Under the pieces are notes generated by a model. It made no database searches, was not told the origin of the DNA, and was given only the letters and a program-made list of their open reading frames with translations. Position numbers and translations under genes: made by a program. 64,000 bases of DNA from Ifrita kowaldi (taxonomy: Eukaryota; Chordata; Aves; Passeriformes; Cinclosomatidae), in contig VZRS01012612.1 in NCBI GenBank assembly GCA_013398055.1, forward strand, positions 744,210 through 808,209, read 5' to 3'. Numbering within the stretch: the first letter of the stretch is position 1; the number at the start of each line of letters is the position of its first letter. Shown here in pieces: positions 14,719 through 27,700 of the stretch.

Positions 14719-17700
14719 ATGAAGAAAGCCCAGGCTTCTAGAAAAAAATAAAGAACCAGGCTTAAAAGGGGAAAAAAAAATGCTGACCATTTGCCTGCTT
14801 AGATGTCCTCTTTTTCCCATGAAAACCCTTTTTCTTCCCCAAAATTTTGCCTTCACCAGCAAAAAAAGATTTGAACTTTTTTTCCCTTTGAATTCTTATG
14901 AACTCAGTGTTTATTCATTGGAAAACTATCCTGAGAAATGGACTGCCTTATCTTACTACTCTCTTATCTTTTACACTTTTCACGTGCTGTTCCTGAGAAC
15001 AGACTCAGGGTCTAACCCCAATTTGCTGCAGTCAATGTGCTTTGAGCCAGGTTGAAACCCTGGATTATTACAGAATCAGTCATCAGCCACTGCATAAGCA
15101 AAAGATTGACCAGTTTTTATCACAAAGCAGCCCTCTCATTTCAGCAATACCTCTGTTGAAACGTCAATTGCTAACCACGGTGTCTGGAACACAGTCTCTG
15201 ACTTTAGGAAAGCTCTGGACAAAACAAAATCCTTTCCCAGAGACTGGACAACTCAAACGACTAGAATGAAGCAGTACTGTGGTTTCATGTTGCATGCTTG
15301 TAATTAGAGTACAGATTGATAGTTACTTCATTATCATCCTTCAAATCCTTCCTTAAGCTGTCTTTTGCCAAAAAAAAAAAGAAAAAAAAGTGGCAATGCT
15401 ATTATGATTGCTTACAAAGCTAAGCCATACTTTCTCACTCCTGCTCAGTCTGCATCCATCTATTGCCTCATACTAAGAAGCTCTTTATTCTATATTTGTA
15501 AAGTGCTTGTTAAAATGGGATCCAGACTCACAACTGGCTGTCCTGAGCATCACAAGATGAAGGCATGTCAGCATCAGGTTTCCCGGGTTCGAAAGGTTGA
15601 TAATCTGATTCCGTCTTTTAAGTTTACCTTGAGAGGTAGCACAGCTGATCTCATAAAATGAGTGGGTTTATGTTTCCATGGAACAAAAAGAGTGCATGAC
15701 CTACCATACTGTTTTTGATGCATTCAGCAAACAAATGCGTTGTCCCAGATGCATAATGCAATGCCATCGCCCATGCCATGGCTATCTGTGTTGGCAGACT
15801 CTGCTGTACACAGGCTCCCCTTTTTGCTGACACCACCGCACCCATGATGAAACGAGGCAGCCAGCACACATCAGGTGGCTGTCAGCTGGGACAAGATAAC
15901 GGCACAGTCGGTGGAACAAGACCTCTATCCTCAGGTCTGCAAAACAAGTGACCTCCAAAACCTCCAGGTAGAGCACCACCATTTTTCCTGTCAGCAGCAT
16001 TTTACCCACACTGGGAGTAGGAAGGAGAGCCCAAGCCCAGGTTCTTCCTATATAATTAGGAAAAATTGAGGAGAACTTGCTGAAGTAAAGTACTTAGCTC
16101 TCAGGCAATGCTAATGAAGCTCAAGGGATGAGCTTCCACTATTTTTGTTAAAAGCTTATCAGGAACCTTATTACCAGTTGAAAAGCCTACCCTATGCTGC
16201 TGTCAGTCATCCTGAGTTAGTCCTTCACGGTCACTGGAGGTAGAAGACAGTGCTCTGGTCCTGGTGCTGCTGATACACCCATTATCAGCTCTTCCCAGAG
16301 GAAAACAATGTCAGCAATGGCTGCTGGTGATGTGAATGCTCTGCTTTACTATACTGTGCTTCCCTAACAAACATATTTCTCTCAGGAATTAATTTTCCTC
16401 AGCCTCCATAGCTTTTTTTAACCTGGGAGGTGTGGACTTGTGATTAGCTACAGGAGGAGCTATCACAGTCGGTGGAACACCATGTTCCTGAGGTCAGGAC
16501 CAGAGTAGCCCAGTAAAAAACACCCAGCATCTGGGAAGGGTCTATTTTCCAATGCTGGCATTTCATTCCATTTGATTATTTTCTGGAAACCACGGTCTCT
16601 TGCATATTTTTAAGTCCCAGGCAAAACCAATCCAGCTTGTTCCTGAAATAACTCCAGCTCTATTATGGCAAGGCAAGAAGTCAGGGATTTGTTTTTCTTT
16701 CTCTCCTGGTTTGTTATTTAGTGCTTTTTAAGAGACATGAATGTGGCAAACATCAAATTAAAACACAATCAGTCTCAACACTGTATTGACAGTGAAGACA
16801 ATGCTTTCCTTCATACTCATTTGAAGATAGCTTATGCCTGTAACAATATGTCTGTCACCTCACTACACGCAGAACTACATGCACTGCCTTTTAAAATGTA
16901 CAGGGAACAGAATAAAACATTTGTAATCAAGCTTAGTTTCCTCCAAAATGGAAAAATGACATTGGAACAGATATATGCATTCAGATGCAGATGTATACAA
17001 TTAAGCCCTAAAAGGAAAATTAAAAAGTTGTGGTTGAATCCAATAAAAAAGATTTGAAAACCACTGAAGGTTGCTTGTAATACATGTCTTGAAAATAGTA
17101 CCTAAATCTGAATTATCTGTGAAAATCTGCGCCTTCATTGAAAAGCTGCAGCTTTGCCTCCTGTCCTTGTATCAAAGGCTTGAAATTTGGCAGAAAGGCT
17201 GCACTAACACCAGGTAGGAATGGTATGTCCAATAAAAGCTGCCCTAAGTCTGGCTAACATTCTGAAGAAAAAAAAAAAAGGCAAACGCAAATACTTGTCA
17301 ATGTCTGGCAGCAAAAATATCCCAAAATGTATTTCACTGAGCACGATTCACTGTGCATTGATAGGGCTTGGTCAGGACTTTACATGCAATTGCTCTTATT
17401 ACCTCTTGCTGGAGCCCACCATGGGGACAGACACAAGAAATAACCAGAGGGAATTGTTCCCTCCTGTTTTCTCTCTGGACACTTAATTTTAACTCCTATC
17501 ATGCTATTCAGATTGATCCAAAAAATTAAACCAACCAAATAATCTGAGGCTTGTTTCATTCTACAAAAAACCTCATCTTTCCAGCACATCAAAGAACCTC
17601 TTACTTGATCATATGTTGGTGAGAACAAAGTTTCAAGTAACCTGATCCTAAATTACAATGGACATTACTTCTACAACTCATTCTTCTAACAGAAATTTAA

Positions 17701-20183
17701 TTTGGCTGATGACTCACAGTAAAGCCCTCCCTATTTACAAAAAACATTCCTGAAGTAGAATATCATTTTGCACTGACTGAAACACGAAACACATTCCCTA
17801 GGGAGGCTTTGTCCATGGCAGAATATGTTGAAAAATATTGTTACATCTTTTGAAACTTTCAAAATTTGACTTAAGCACAGAAAGACTGGGAAGATAACTT
17901 GCTCAAATTATGCTGTTTTTAATTTGAATACGAACTTTTCAGTGGGAAGGTGGTGTTGTCTGGGTTTTATTTTTTCTTTTTTTTTTCTTTTTTACATGCT
18001 ACTAAATGAATGTTTGCACTGTACAAACAGTAAAGATACATATTTACTTCTTGAAATAGCAGGTGAATTTTTTATTTCTTGAAGACAGCAGCCAAGATGA
18101 GAAATGGCATTTCTCAAGAGCTGAACGGCTGCTGAACACTAGAACTCTGCTCTGTTCCAGTCCAAGGGAGTCTCCAACTGGAATCAGAACAAGTGTATTG
18201 AAAATAGGTCTTTTCAGAATTTCTTAGTGAGAACAAGTACCTACCAAGATTATTAATTTTCTTGCATTTTTTATTAGACATATTCTTTAATTTTTCAAGA
18301 TTCTTTGGCAATTTCAGCTTATCCAGGACAGAGGGAATACTATCGAGATAAGGGCATGAAGCAGAATATATGCCAAGATACTTCACATGAGTCGGTCCCC
18401 ATTTTTTTTTCCCAGTAAAGCTGATTCAGTTATTCTATGCTAAAGGCAGAGCAAAATATGCAGAGGTGCCAGAGAGCAGCTGACATGCACTGAGATCCCA
18501 GATTGACATACCCCAGTGTAGTGCACCCATGTTCCCAAAACTCATGTACACAGGCATCTCTTGAGCTGTGCGGGCTGACGCAGTTCACAGAAAGCCCCTG
18601 GAAGTTCAGTAACTGACCAGAGACAAATTTCTGTCTCCCCCTCTTTCTTCACTGTTGCAGCATGCAGGAACCTTGCCCCACGCATCTAAATTCCCTGAAA
18701 CCAGGTCCCCTGGATGACAGACCTTGCTGGAAATGACAATGTAGAAGAATATGCATTCCCCTTACCAACTGATAAAAACATCTGCATAGGAACTTAATAA
18801 TTAAACTAGAATAATAGAAATGCACTGCATTAAATCTGAAGTGCCCCATCCTTGTCTTACTTAAGACACTGACAAACACAGCTTGCTAGTATTTATTAGC
18901 TGATGAGAGGTTAGCCAGTGCAGTTTTAGATTCTTTTCAAAGTGAAATAGGCTGTCATAATTATTTATTTAGCCAAATAGTACCCATCAATATTTATTAA
19001 TGACAGGAAAGTAATGGAGATTTGCTTTTGAATAAATTAAAGAAGGACTAATCTATGGTAGTTACATAATGCAGAAATGACCTGTTTAACCTTTACTTAC
19101 ATTTCCCAAAACACTTTCCCAGAGTGAGCAGCCTGTACAGAGAAAGGAAAATAGGCAGACCTGTAGAACAGTGTAATGTTCCATTACATGTAAGGAATAT
19201 GATGTAAAATACCACTTTAAACTGAACAGAATAATACATTCAATGTGAGCTCACTGTCATTTTATACAATAAATACTAAATTGCTGTGTCTAATATCCCC
19301 TTTGCTGCATCACATTTCCTGCTGAAGTGCACTGTGTGCAAAGGGAAAGGATCAAACAACAGCCAAGGGGATTTGCTGCCTGCAGGCCCCCAGCCCACAG
19401 GCACACTGAGGTTCAACAGGCACTGACCATAAGCAAAATAACCAAGATGTGTGTCTGTGGCAGAAGTCATCTCAATGACTTCTTGAAATCAGAGCATTCT
19501 TAAGATGTGTTCGTGCTTCTGGGAATGTTGCTGAAACTGATATTGTTATCAAATATTTAGTAGAACAGAATGTTAACTCTTTTATGTTTAAACATTCGCA
19601 ACATTTGCTGATTATTTTTTCCCAGACTTGATAAATTTTTCACAATCTCTTCCAGTACATAAACTGAGGGGCATCAGCTGAGAGGAGAAATGGGCGGGCT
19701 GAAGCTAAATGAATGAAAACGCTTCTTCACACATTAGGTCGCTCAGCAGCAGAAGTCTGTTCTGCAGTATGTTGAGCTAAAGCTCACATGGGCTTGGTCC
19801 TACTGGGCCAAGCCAAGGGGCTGTATGGGACAGCATCCAGCATCCAGCAGGGGCTCCAGACTGAAAAAGGAGTAAGACCCCTTACAGCTGTTCTTACCTG
19901 CTTAGGTAGCCCTTCCCTGCTGGCCTGAGTCCTTTTTATTTGGACACTTTCATTGAAAGGACATCCAAATGAGACTTCAGTGTGATTTCCTGTACACCCG
20001 AGTCATCACAAATTACCCAGGCATCTTCATTGACTCTGGAAACTTCAACTAATTTATTTCTTTCTTCAAGAAATTACAAGTAAAGTGAATGCAGAAAGTG
20101 GGAAAGGTCTTGAAGTCTGTGATAGACAAGACCTCTAAAAAGGGGAAAAAACTGACTACAGAAAAGAGCAGTTCATAACAGAA

Positions 20184-20221
20184 ACTATGTTATACCAATG
20201 TTAGTATACTATGTTATACTA
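20184..20221. repeat. Short AT-rich tandem repeat
   Basis: 'actatgttatac' occurs at 20184 and 20208, a spacing of 24 bp. It is a minor local duplication. Confidence 0.6.
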
Positions 20222-21805
20222 AACAGATAGAAAATCACATCAAGATCCCTGACATTGTGCTGAAGAGATGGCCAGGAGTTGGGGTGACCAGGAGATAAGA
20301 TGGTCTGACAGCTTTGTGTAATAAAAAGTCAAGAAATGCCTCAGACAGGCAGCAAAGCCAATGGGATTTGCTGCACAGTCTCAGTGGATTCATGAATCCA
20401 GCCCAGCAGCCAGACCTTGGTACTCTGGAGAAACATAAAACAGAAAAACAAAACAAAAAAGTCAGCAAAGAGTGAACATATCAACACAACCAGGGCTTCT
20501 TGGTGAGCAGCTTTCCCTTAACCTGCTCAAGACTTGAAACTGCTATTTTGCTTCTCAGCACAATGAAAATTTGCCCTGTGAAACATCTATTACTTGATCA
20601 CCTGTGACAGACATTTGCAAACATGACCACAAGCACATAAGATTTGTGAAGCCAAGGACAAACCCTCTCTTATCCTGGTTTACATACCCAAAACTTGCTA
20701 TCATTCTACAGCAACAGGCAACACAACAGGGCTTTTTAATAATATATCTGATTTAAACTTTACACAACATATGCTGAATCCTTCAATCCTGAGCAAGACT
20801 GGGAGAGGAATATTCCCAATGCTATGGTTCAGCCCCTGTTGAACTGAGACAAAATCATCACTTGTTTAATTTTTGGGATTGGCTTGAAACCTTGGCTATG
20901 TTAAATCAATGAAAACACTGCTGTTGGCTTGAGAGAGCTTAGCATCTATGAATATACTATTCAAAGCTGGGATAGGGAGAAAAGGCTGTAAAATGCAGAC
21001 GGCAAGGAGTTCTGCAGCACAAATGGACCTGGTCCTTCTAGAAAAACATAAGTGTGTGTTCCCCAGCCTCACAGGGTCCATGAGACCAGAGTTTGCCAAG
21101 GTGCTTAGACCAAGAGCTTCTCCAGAGAGCTGGAACTCAGCCCTCTTCCTCCTTCCAGCCTCTGTCTCCCTCTTGGCCCTCCTCTACTGCATCTCACTCA
21201 GCCTGTACCACTGCCACCATCCCAAAACTATGGAATTCGCTCAGGGGAAAGGGCGTAAGATTTCACCTCAGTAAATCAGTATATTTTTCTCTAGCCTCCT
21301 GCCTGGAAATGATTGCCCAGGAATTATATAAAAATGTTGAAAATTCCAGTTTTTCCAGCACCTTCCTATAAAAACAGAAAAAAAACCAGAAAAAAAAGGT
21401 CAAAAATCTTGAGGCCAGTGTCCAGGATGGAAAATGTCAGATAAAACGGTTAAAATTTAATAAATTTGTTTATGTCTAAGAATGGGACCTGGTAAGAGAG
21501 AGTACTAAGGGGCCTCACACACCACTGAAGTGTGTCCAGGTTTGAGCTGCACTGGAAAGTCATTTGGTATTGCCAGTACTATGCAGTGGCTTGTAAAGCA
21601 AAAGAAGAATGACTATCATTTCTGCACATGAAACTGCTCAGTCAGGATAAACTCCATTTGGGAGGGCACAGCCATGAAGTGTCTGACCTGGCCAGAAATG
21701 TGGTGACATAATAGGAACCCGATTCAAAGACTCTTACAGCATACAAGGGGAATACCAGCTGCATCAGGGACCTTGGCTTGGATCAAGGTTTTATTGACCA
21801 CACGT

Positions 21806-22075
21806 TGTGTCAGGAATGAGGCAACTCTTTATTTTAATAAAAAGAATAAAACTTATTAAGGAGAAAATTAATTAAAAATTGCGATTAATTAAAATAATTC
21901 GGGATCCATAAAATCAATAGATAAAAGAAAACAAGAAACCCCGGGTACACAGGGATTGAAGACTTTAATGGCCGGACCGGCTCTGAGTCCCTTCTGCAGA
22001 GAGCTGCAACGCTGGGGTGACTTTAGCCAGCCTAAAGCCAAAGCAATTACAGTGTCTCTTGGTGAGAGAGAGAGN
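21806..22075 (-). mobile_element. Possible LTR-like block ending at a single N
   Basis: On the minus strand this reads as the 3' part of an LTR. It has CCATTAAAGTC, then a GC-rich stretch with CCCGGG, an AT-rich tract, AATAAAGAGTTGCC, and an end in CTGACACA at 21806. The base composition is unlike the DNA on both sides. I recall similar avian LTRs but cannot name the family, and no target duplication can be checked because the other end is interrupted by the N at 22075. An unrelated AT-rich repeat remains possible. Confidence 0.35.
22075..22075. other. Single-N assembly join
   Basis: One N directly follows a short (GA) run ('gtgagagagagag'). Unlike the N at 31351, the sequences on its two sides show no duplication that I can see. 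A collapsed GA repeat or an ambiguous base is likely. Confidence 0.85.
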
Positions 22076-24108
22076 CGTTGAAATCTCCTGCTGAGGTTTT
22101 CAGGTGCTGCTGAATTGATTCATTGCTGGCTGATGGGAATATGACACCCTTCAGCCCCACGGACTCCTGCACTCCTGACTTGTGTGCTTGGTGGTATTTT
22201 GACCAGATTTGGGATGTAAATGGGATCTAGGCAAAGATCTGAGCAGTTTTCACACCTGCTAAGCGTGATGATTGATGGCTTTTGTCCATTTCTCTTTTGT
22301 CTTCACTCACAGGCAGAGAAAGTGTACTGTCTCTGTTTTATCTGACTATCTTTTATACTGCTATCTGTACTTCAAAACACATTCAGGTGAAACAGCAAAT
22401 GCAAAGTCTACATAACAGACCGTAATGGATGTATCCAGAGTACTTGAAATACCTTCTGCATCAAACCTTTTCAGCATTCTTGGAAATTTTAAAAAGGCAT
22501 CCGTGCAACAGAAGAATAACAAATACAGGCCATTTTATCACACAGCAGAAAATAACAAACTTCTAGACACACTTAAGTCCATAGAAAAGAGGGCTTTTTT
22601 TTAAAGAAGAACCTTTTCACTTTAAAAATTCAAGAAAATAACATTCTTTAGACCATCAACAAATTACCACTTTGTGGTCTCAGATTAAGCAAAACGTTAT
22701 CTTCTCATCACAATTATTGATAAATATCTATTTTGGCATCCACTTGTGCATCTAGCATGCCTGCCTTTACCCATTCTGGTGGTGTAAAGGGTTTTTTTCC
22801 ACATGAAAATGTCTCTTACTTACTCCAGACCTGAGCCAGAGGTCCAGCTCTGAGCCAGATTGACCACCCTGATTCCTGGCAATTCAGAAAAAAGTGATGA
22901 TGTAAAGGACTCAGAAACACACCATGATCTTCTCTTGACCATGACTTGCACAGATCAGTCAGGCATGAAACCAATTCAGTGCATGAATGACTTCTCCAGC
23001 ACAGCCTGTCGTGCCTTCTGAGGCCCCAGATGCCCAGAGGCTCAGCTTTGCTTGCAGCACTTTACTCTCCTGAGCTGTCCTCCTCCTCTTCCCTGACCCT
23101 GCGCTGCCATACCTTTCCTCCTCAGAAGAAGGGAGCAAGGATGGAGAGGGAGAGGAATGGTGGGGTGCCACACCAAAGCCTGTGCTGGAAGGACAGTTTT
23201 GGGGAGTATCACACCCGAATGGAAAAGCCTGGGATGCCAGGCGCAGGGAAGTTCTGTTTGCTGCTGCTGCACCCCCCCGCCCCTGCCAGAGCCAGAGCTG
23301 GGGTGGGGGAGAGGCAGAGGGCCCTGCCTGAAAGCATCCTAACTTGCTGTCGGAGAGCAAGAGGCCAGCTGCTGCTGAGGACAGAACATCATCCACTGCT
23401 TGGAAAGAATTAATATGCAGTGAGACGCAAGCTTTGGATGCAAAGCTGCGGTGCCTGACCCCGCGCCAAGGCAGAGCCTGGGCTCCATGGGTTACAGGCA
23501 TGTCTGTGTGGACAGAACGATGATAGGTGAGCCGCTGGCTGCAGTCAGGGCAGCAGTCCCTATGGCCCTGTGTTTTCCTAGCTAATATTTAGTTGAGATG
23601 CCTCCAAGGAAAACCCATGGGATGCTGGTGCTGGTGATTCAATAAGTGTCATTCTTCCCTCTGAGTCAGTGCACAACCATTTCCCATAAATGGGGTGAAT
23701 AAGTCCTCGATGGCTGGAGAGAGCAGTCTTTTAGGCCAGACATAAAAAGCAGAAGTCCTGAACAGTAGTGTGAAAAACATTTGTAACTACAGCAAAGTGA
23801 AAGGATTTTCCTAGCTCAGTATAAACAAATGGCTTCACTTCTGCACATTTTGTTAAACCAGTATCAGGCCCATTTTCCATTGAGAACAAGCCAGCTTCAG
23901 AGAAAAACTAGTCCTGGTTTGGGGTGAAAATGACTTTTTTATTATGTACGAACAAGGTGATATTTTTGTCTGGGTTTTGTCCTGCAGTGAGGGATGTGAG
24001 GTCAGGCCGTGAAGAGGAGCCATTGCACCCAGCGCACTAAAGAAGTGATTGTGACGGGGGAGGACCACCACAGTGGAGCTCTGCCTTAGGAGGGGTGCCT
24101 TAGGCTGG
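22076..24108. other. Unrecognised DNA with a GC-richer patch
   Basis: Most is unremarkable. Between about 22960 and 23520 the GC content rises and a 180-codon minus-strand frame stays open (23501-22959). Its product is rich in Ser, Ala and Gly, lacks any motif I recognise and is paired with open frames on the other strand. That pattern is typical of GC-rich non-coding DNA. Confidence 0.5.
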
Positions 24109-24715
24109 TGTCATGGTTTGACACTGGTCCAATGCCAGGCACTCACCAGAGCCTCTCACTCACCCCCGTCTGCCACAGCTGGGCAGAGGAAGGAAAAGGA
24201 AAAAANNNNNNNNNNNNNNNNNNNNNNNNNNNNNNNNNNNNNNNNNNNNNNNNNNNNNNNNNNNNNNNNNNNNNNNNNNNNNNNNNNNNNNNGGGTGGAT
24301 CTCTGCATCCCCCGTGGATCCCCATGGACTGCAGGGGCACAGCTGCTTCACCATGGTTGCACCACAGCCTGCAGAGGAACCTCAGCTCCAGCACCTGGAG
24401 CACCTCCTGCCCCTCCTTCTGCACTGACCTCGGTGTCTCCATGTTGTTTTCCCTCCCATGTTCTCACCTCCCCCTCTTCTCTGACTAGAATCCAAAATCT
24501 TGTGACTTTGTTTTGATTTTCTTCTTAAATATGTAATCATAGAGGTGTTACCAACCTCTCTCATTGGCCCAGTTTTGGGCAGCACCATGTCCATCTTCAG
24601 AGCCATCAGCCACTGGCTCTGCTGGACATGGTGGGAAGCTTCCAGCAGCTTCCTCACAGGAGCCATCTTTGTGGCCCCCCTGCTACCCAAAACCAGGCCG
24701 TGCCAAACCAATACA
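24109..24715 (-). mobile_element. Solo endogenous-retrovirus LTR with target duplication
   Basis: On the minus strand the element runs from TGTATTGG (24715) to CCATGACA (24109), so it has TG...CA ends. It is flanked by an exact 5-bp direct repeat GCTGG at 24104-24108 and 24716-24720. The sequence matches what I recall of a long LTR type common in songbirds, with 'tgtcatggtttgacactgg' at one end and 'gcacctggagcacctcctgc' inside. That type carries GC-rich internal tandem repeats, and here the assembly has 87 Ns (24206-24292). No retroviral gene lies beside it, so it is a solo LTR left by recombination. Family and class are from memory; the ends and target duplication are visible. Confidence 0.88.
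24206..24292. other. Assembly gap of 87 N
   Basis: The gap lies inside the solo LTR. The missing sequence is probably the GC-rich tandem-repeat core of the LTR, and the true length could be several hundred bases. Frames that span the gap are meaningless. Confidence 0.95.
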
Positions 24716-27700
24716 GCTGGGGTTTGCCAGGCAGGTATTTGAAATGATGCCACCATAAATGCCACTGTTGCCTCTGGCCGTGCTGTGCTGAGCAGTGGTG
24801 CTAAGCCAGTGTGCCGAGATCCCCAGCAGCCAGGGACATGCACAGTCACACCCAGCTGTCCTGGGAGAGCTGTGTTTCACTGGCTGTAAGCAGAGCTAAC
24901 ATACAGCCCTGGAGTTTCACTATTCTTAGGGATGCAGATTCTTCCATCTGGAAAAAAATTAGTTATAAGGCAAGGCGTAGCAAAGAAAAAGTAATTTGGG
25001 GTGTACCTAAATCAGAAAGTAATAGTGAAGACGTCTCATAAAAACAGAGTTAAAGGCAGGTGCAAGACATGCTGCTCTGTGCCGGGCAGGACTAGTCATT
25101 TACATCAGCTCCACTACTCAGGTGATTCAGGTGAAGTAGGTACCTTCATGGCACAGAACTACAAATCCAGAGAGGTGCGAGAGCTTCTGAAGGTGGTACG
25201 GGGTGCTGTGGGGAGGTGGGCTGTCAGCTACAAGCAGAGGAGCAAGATTCCACTGAGGGGATTAATCACCGCAGCAGTCACTGTTTCTGGGAGGGAAGAG
25301 AGAAGAGCCCTCCCTACACTTGCCCAAACCAGGTAACTGCAGGATCTTACTGCCTTAACCTCAATGCTCCTCACCTTTCCTCCCATGTTGCTGCTCTTGC
25401 TGTGTCCTATGTGCAGTTCCAGGGAAAGCTCTTCAGAAACACTCATCATTGCTATATGTGTCTGGGGCTATGACTTGTGTGTTTAAGGACCCTAAACAGG
25501 CAATTATAAAGAAAATGGACACCTAATGTGCAGCTAGAAGAAGCCTGAAATTGTCCCAATTCCACATGACTGATGGACATGGTTCTCCAACAGAAGGGAT
25601 GTTGTGGAGTTACTTAACCCTCTCTACACCACAGCACTGGTAATTCTCATTTGCAGTAATCTGCCAGCAGCCTACACAAAAGCATGACAGTTACCCACTC
25701 TCCACCAGAATTCATGTGGCATAGAAACAACAGCCCTGGACAGATGTAAATTCCCCAGTGGTGCCATTCCAGTCAAAATCAGTGCAGGTGTCCAGTGTTT
25801 GTGGAAATCCAGTACTTTGTTTTCTCCTTGTAGCCTGAAAACCACCATTCCCTTCTTCTAACCTCACATTTTACAGCAGCTTAGAAATCCTCACTGGCTT
25901 TTTTCAAAACGTTTAAAGGCTCCTTTACTTCTGTTCTCTCTTCTTGCAAAATGAGCCTTGGACAGCCACACCGGAAAGTTTTAAAGGAACTGCTCTGCTC
26001 AGACAGGCTAAATTATTTGGTTGCAGGCAGTCATTAGAAGTCATTGTTCATGACGATTTTTCTTCCTGTTGGGCTTTATTTAATTGCTATTTGATTTCAC
26101 CCCTGCATGCATTCAAAGGAATTTTAAAGAGACTGGGAATAAAAGCTCATTTGCAAGAAGATGGTGTTTCTCCTACAGGGAACACTTAGGCCAGGAAGCG
26201 ATTCAAGGTTAAGACACCTAAATTTAAAGTGCTTTCTAGAGAAGTAGGTGGCTGAAATCCCGTTAGAGATGGAGCTTGAAGGGTGACTCAGCTTACTGTA
26301 AACATCCTGCAGCTGTGCAGCGAATCACCCTGTAACCTGCACAGACATCTAGGACAGGGCAGAGCAGACATTTTGGGTGCTTTGGGGTTTCCCCTTTGCC
26401 CACTTGCTGCTTTTGCTGTGGCTGAAGATGATAGCCTGTGCTGCACACTGAGCACAGGCAAGGAGGGGGCACCTGCCCCACATCTCCACCCAGGTACCCT
26501 GGCTCCTGGGCCCTGTTGCCATAAAACTTCCCTCACCTTTCAGAGGTGTTAATACATTTGGCACCAGCTTTGGGAAAGCTCTGAGTTTATCCTCTGGCAC
26601 TTTTACAAGCACTTTGCAGATAGTGCTGATTAATTTCATTATTTATACACATATAGCCATGATTTATTACTTTTAGATGAGAGCCTTTAATCATTTTGCC
26701 AAGAAAATGTGTCCTCTGACACATTTGGTTTCTCTCTCTTTCCTTTTTTGAGCAGTGACACAGCCAGCCCTTTGCTCTGCCATGCATTAACATCTCACTG
26801 GAGCTGTGATGGGACTGTGTGTGTGGGACAGCACTTTTCTGATTTGCTTGCCACTTCCAAAGGGGAGCTCATTTCCTGGTTTAACCGATGCTGCACAGAG
26901 TGGGGGTGTTGATCGCAGTGCAACAGGGAAGTTGAATTTAACCAGAGCACTACAGCCCTTTGCACGTATTTCACAGATACCTAAATGCCTCTCTGTTCTC
27001 TCCCACCACTGCCTGTGCTGACAGCCACTGCCCCTCAGCTACAACCGCACGATGCACACACAGGAACAGAGTTGCAATTCCCCGTGGCTTTAGGAAAGGC
27101 AGCTTCTGCTGAAGGAGTGAAGGCTTGCAGATTGCTCCTGGACAGAGGTGTACTAAATGAGGAGCTGCTGAGACCCTTCTGAGCCTGGTGTTTCTCTTTC
27201 AACAAAACTGTGAGAATGCAAATGCCTAATTTTCCTGTAAAGGATTAAATAACTACCCACATTCAAATATTTATACTAATGAGCACATTCTCAGAATTTC
27301 CTGATTAAAACCATTTTTTCCCTAACTACATGTTCACAACACTCCAGGCTGCAATTGAAAGTAAAGCAGGGATTCAAATGAGAGAGATGGGGTGTTATGT
27401 AGACAGTTTGCACATAAATGTCTTGAGAGAGAGCTGTGCTGAGAACCATCCCCTCACGTTTTGCTGAACTCCCCCTTTCCCATCACACCATGGCACAGCT
27501 CTGCTCTGAGGAGCAGTAGCAGCTCTGGGCTGAGCCCAGTGAGACTGGCTCCACTTTGGAGCCACAGGCAGGGGTGTTGGACAGGCGTTCCTGCATCCTT
27601 TGGCACTGGGTAAATGCTGTGCAAGCTCTTTGTCTCAGCTTAGTTTCAAACTCATCCCTGTTTACCGCCCTGAAGTGCAGCCCATGGCAGTCCCAGGGAC

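Larger units (their letters stand above)
8655..21805. other. Unique intergenic DNA with microsatellites
   Basis: It holds the ATC/ATT, AAC and purine-tract repeats listed separately. No coding exon or CR1/LTR copy was recognised. The A- and T-runs are scattered and lack target duplications that I could see. Confidence 0.55.

Noticed and set aside
15902..16483. A shared 16-mer (cacagtcggtggaaca) about 560 bp apart
   Set aside because: Roughly one such match is expected by chance in 64 kb, and similarity does not extend beyond it.
24073..24516. Frames of 99-147 codons across 24206-24292
   Set aside because: They span the 87-N gap, so the protein is undefined, and they lie inside a solo LTR.
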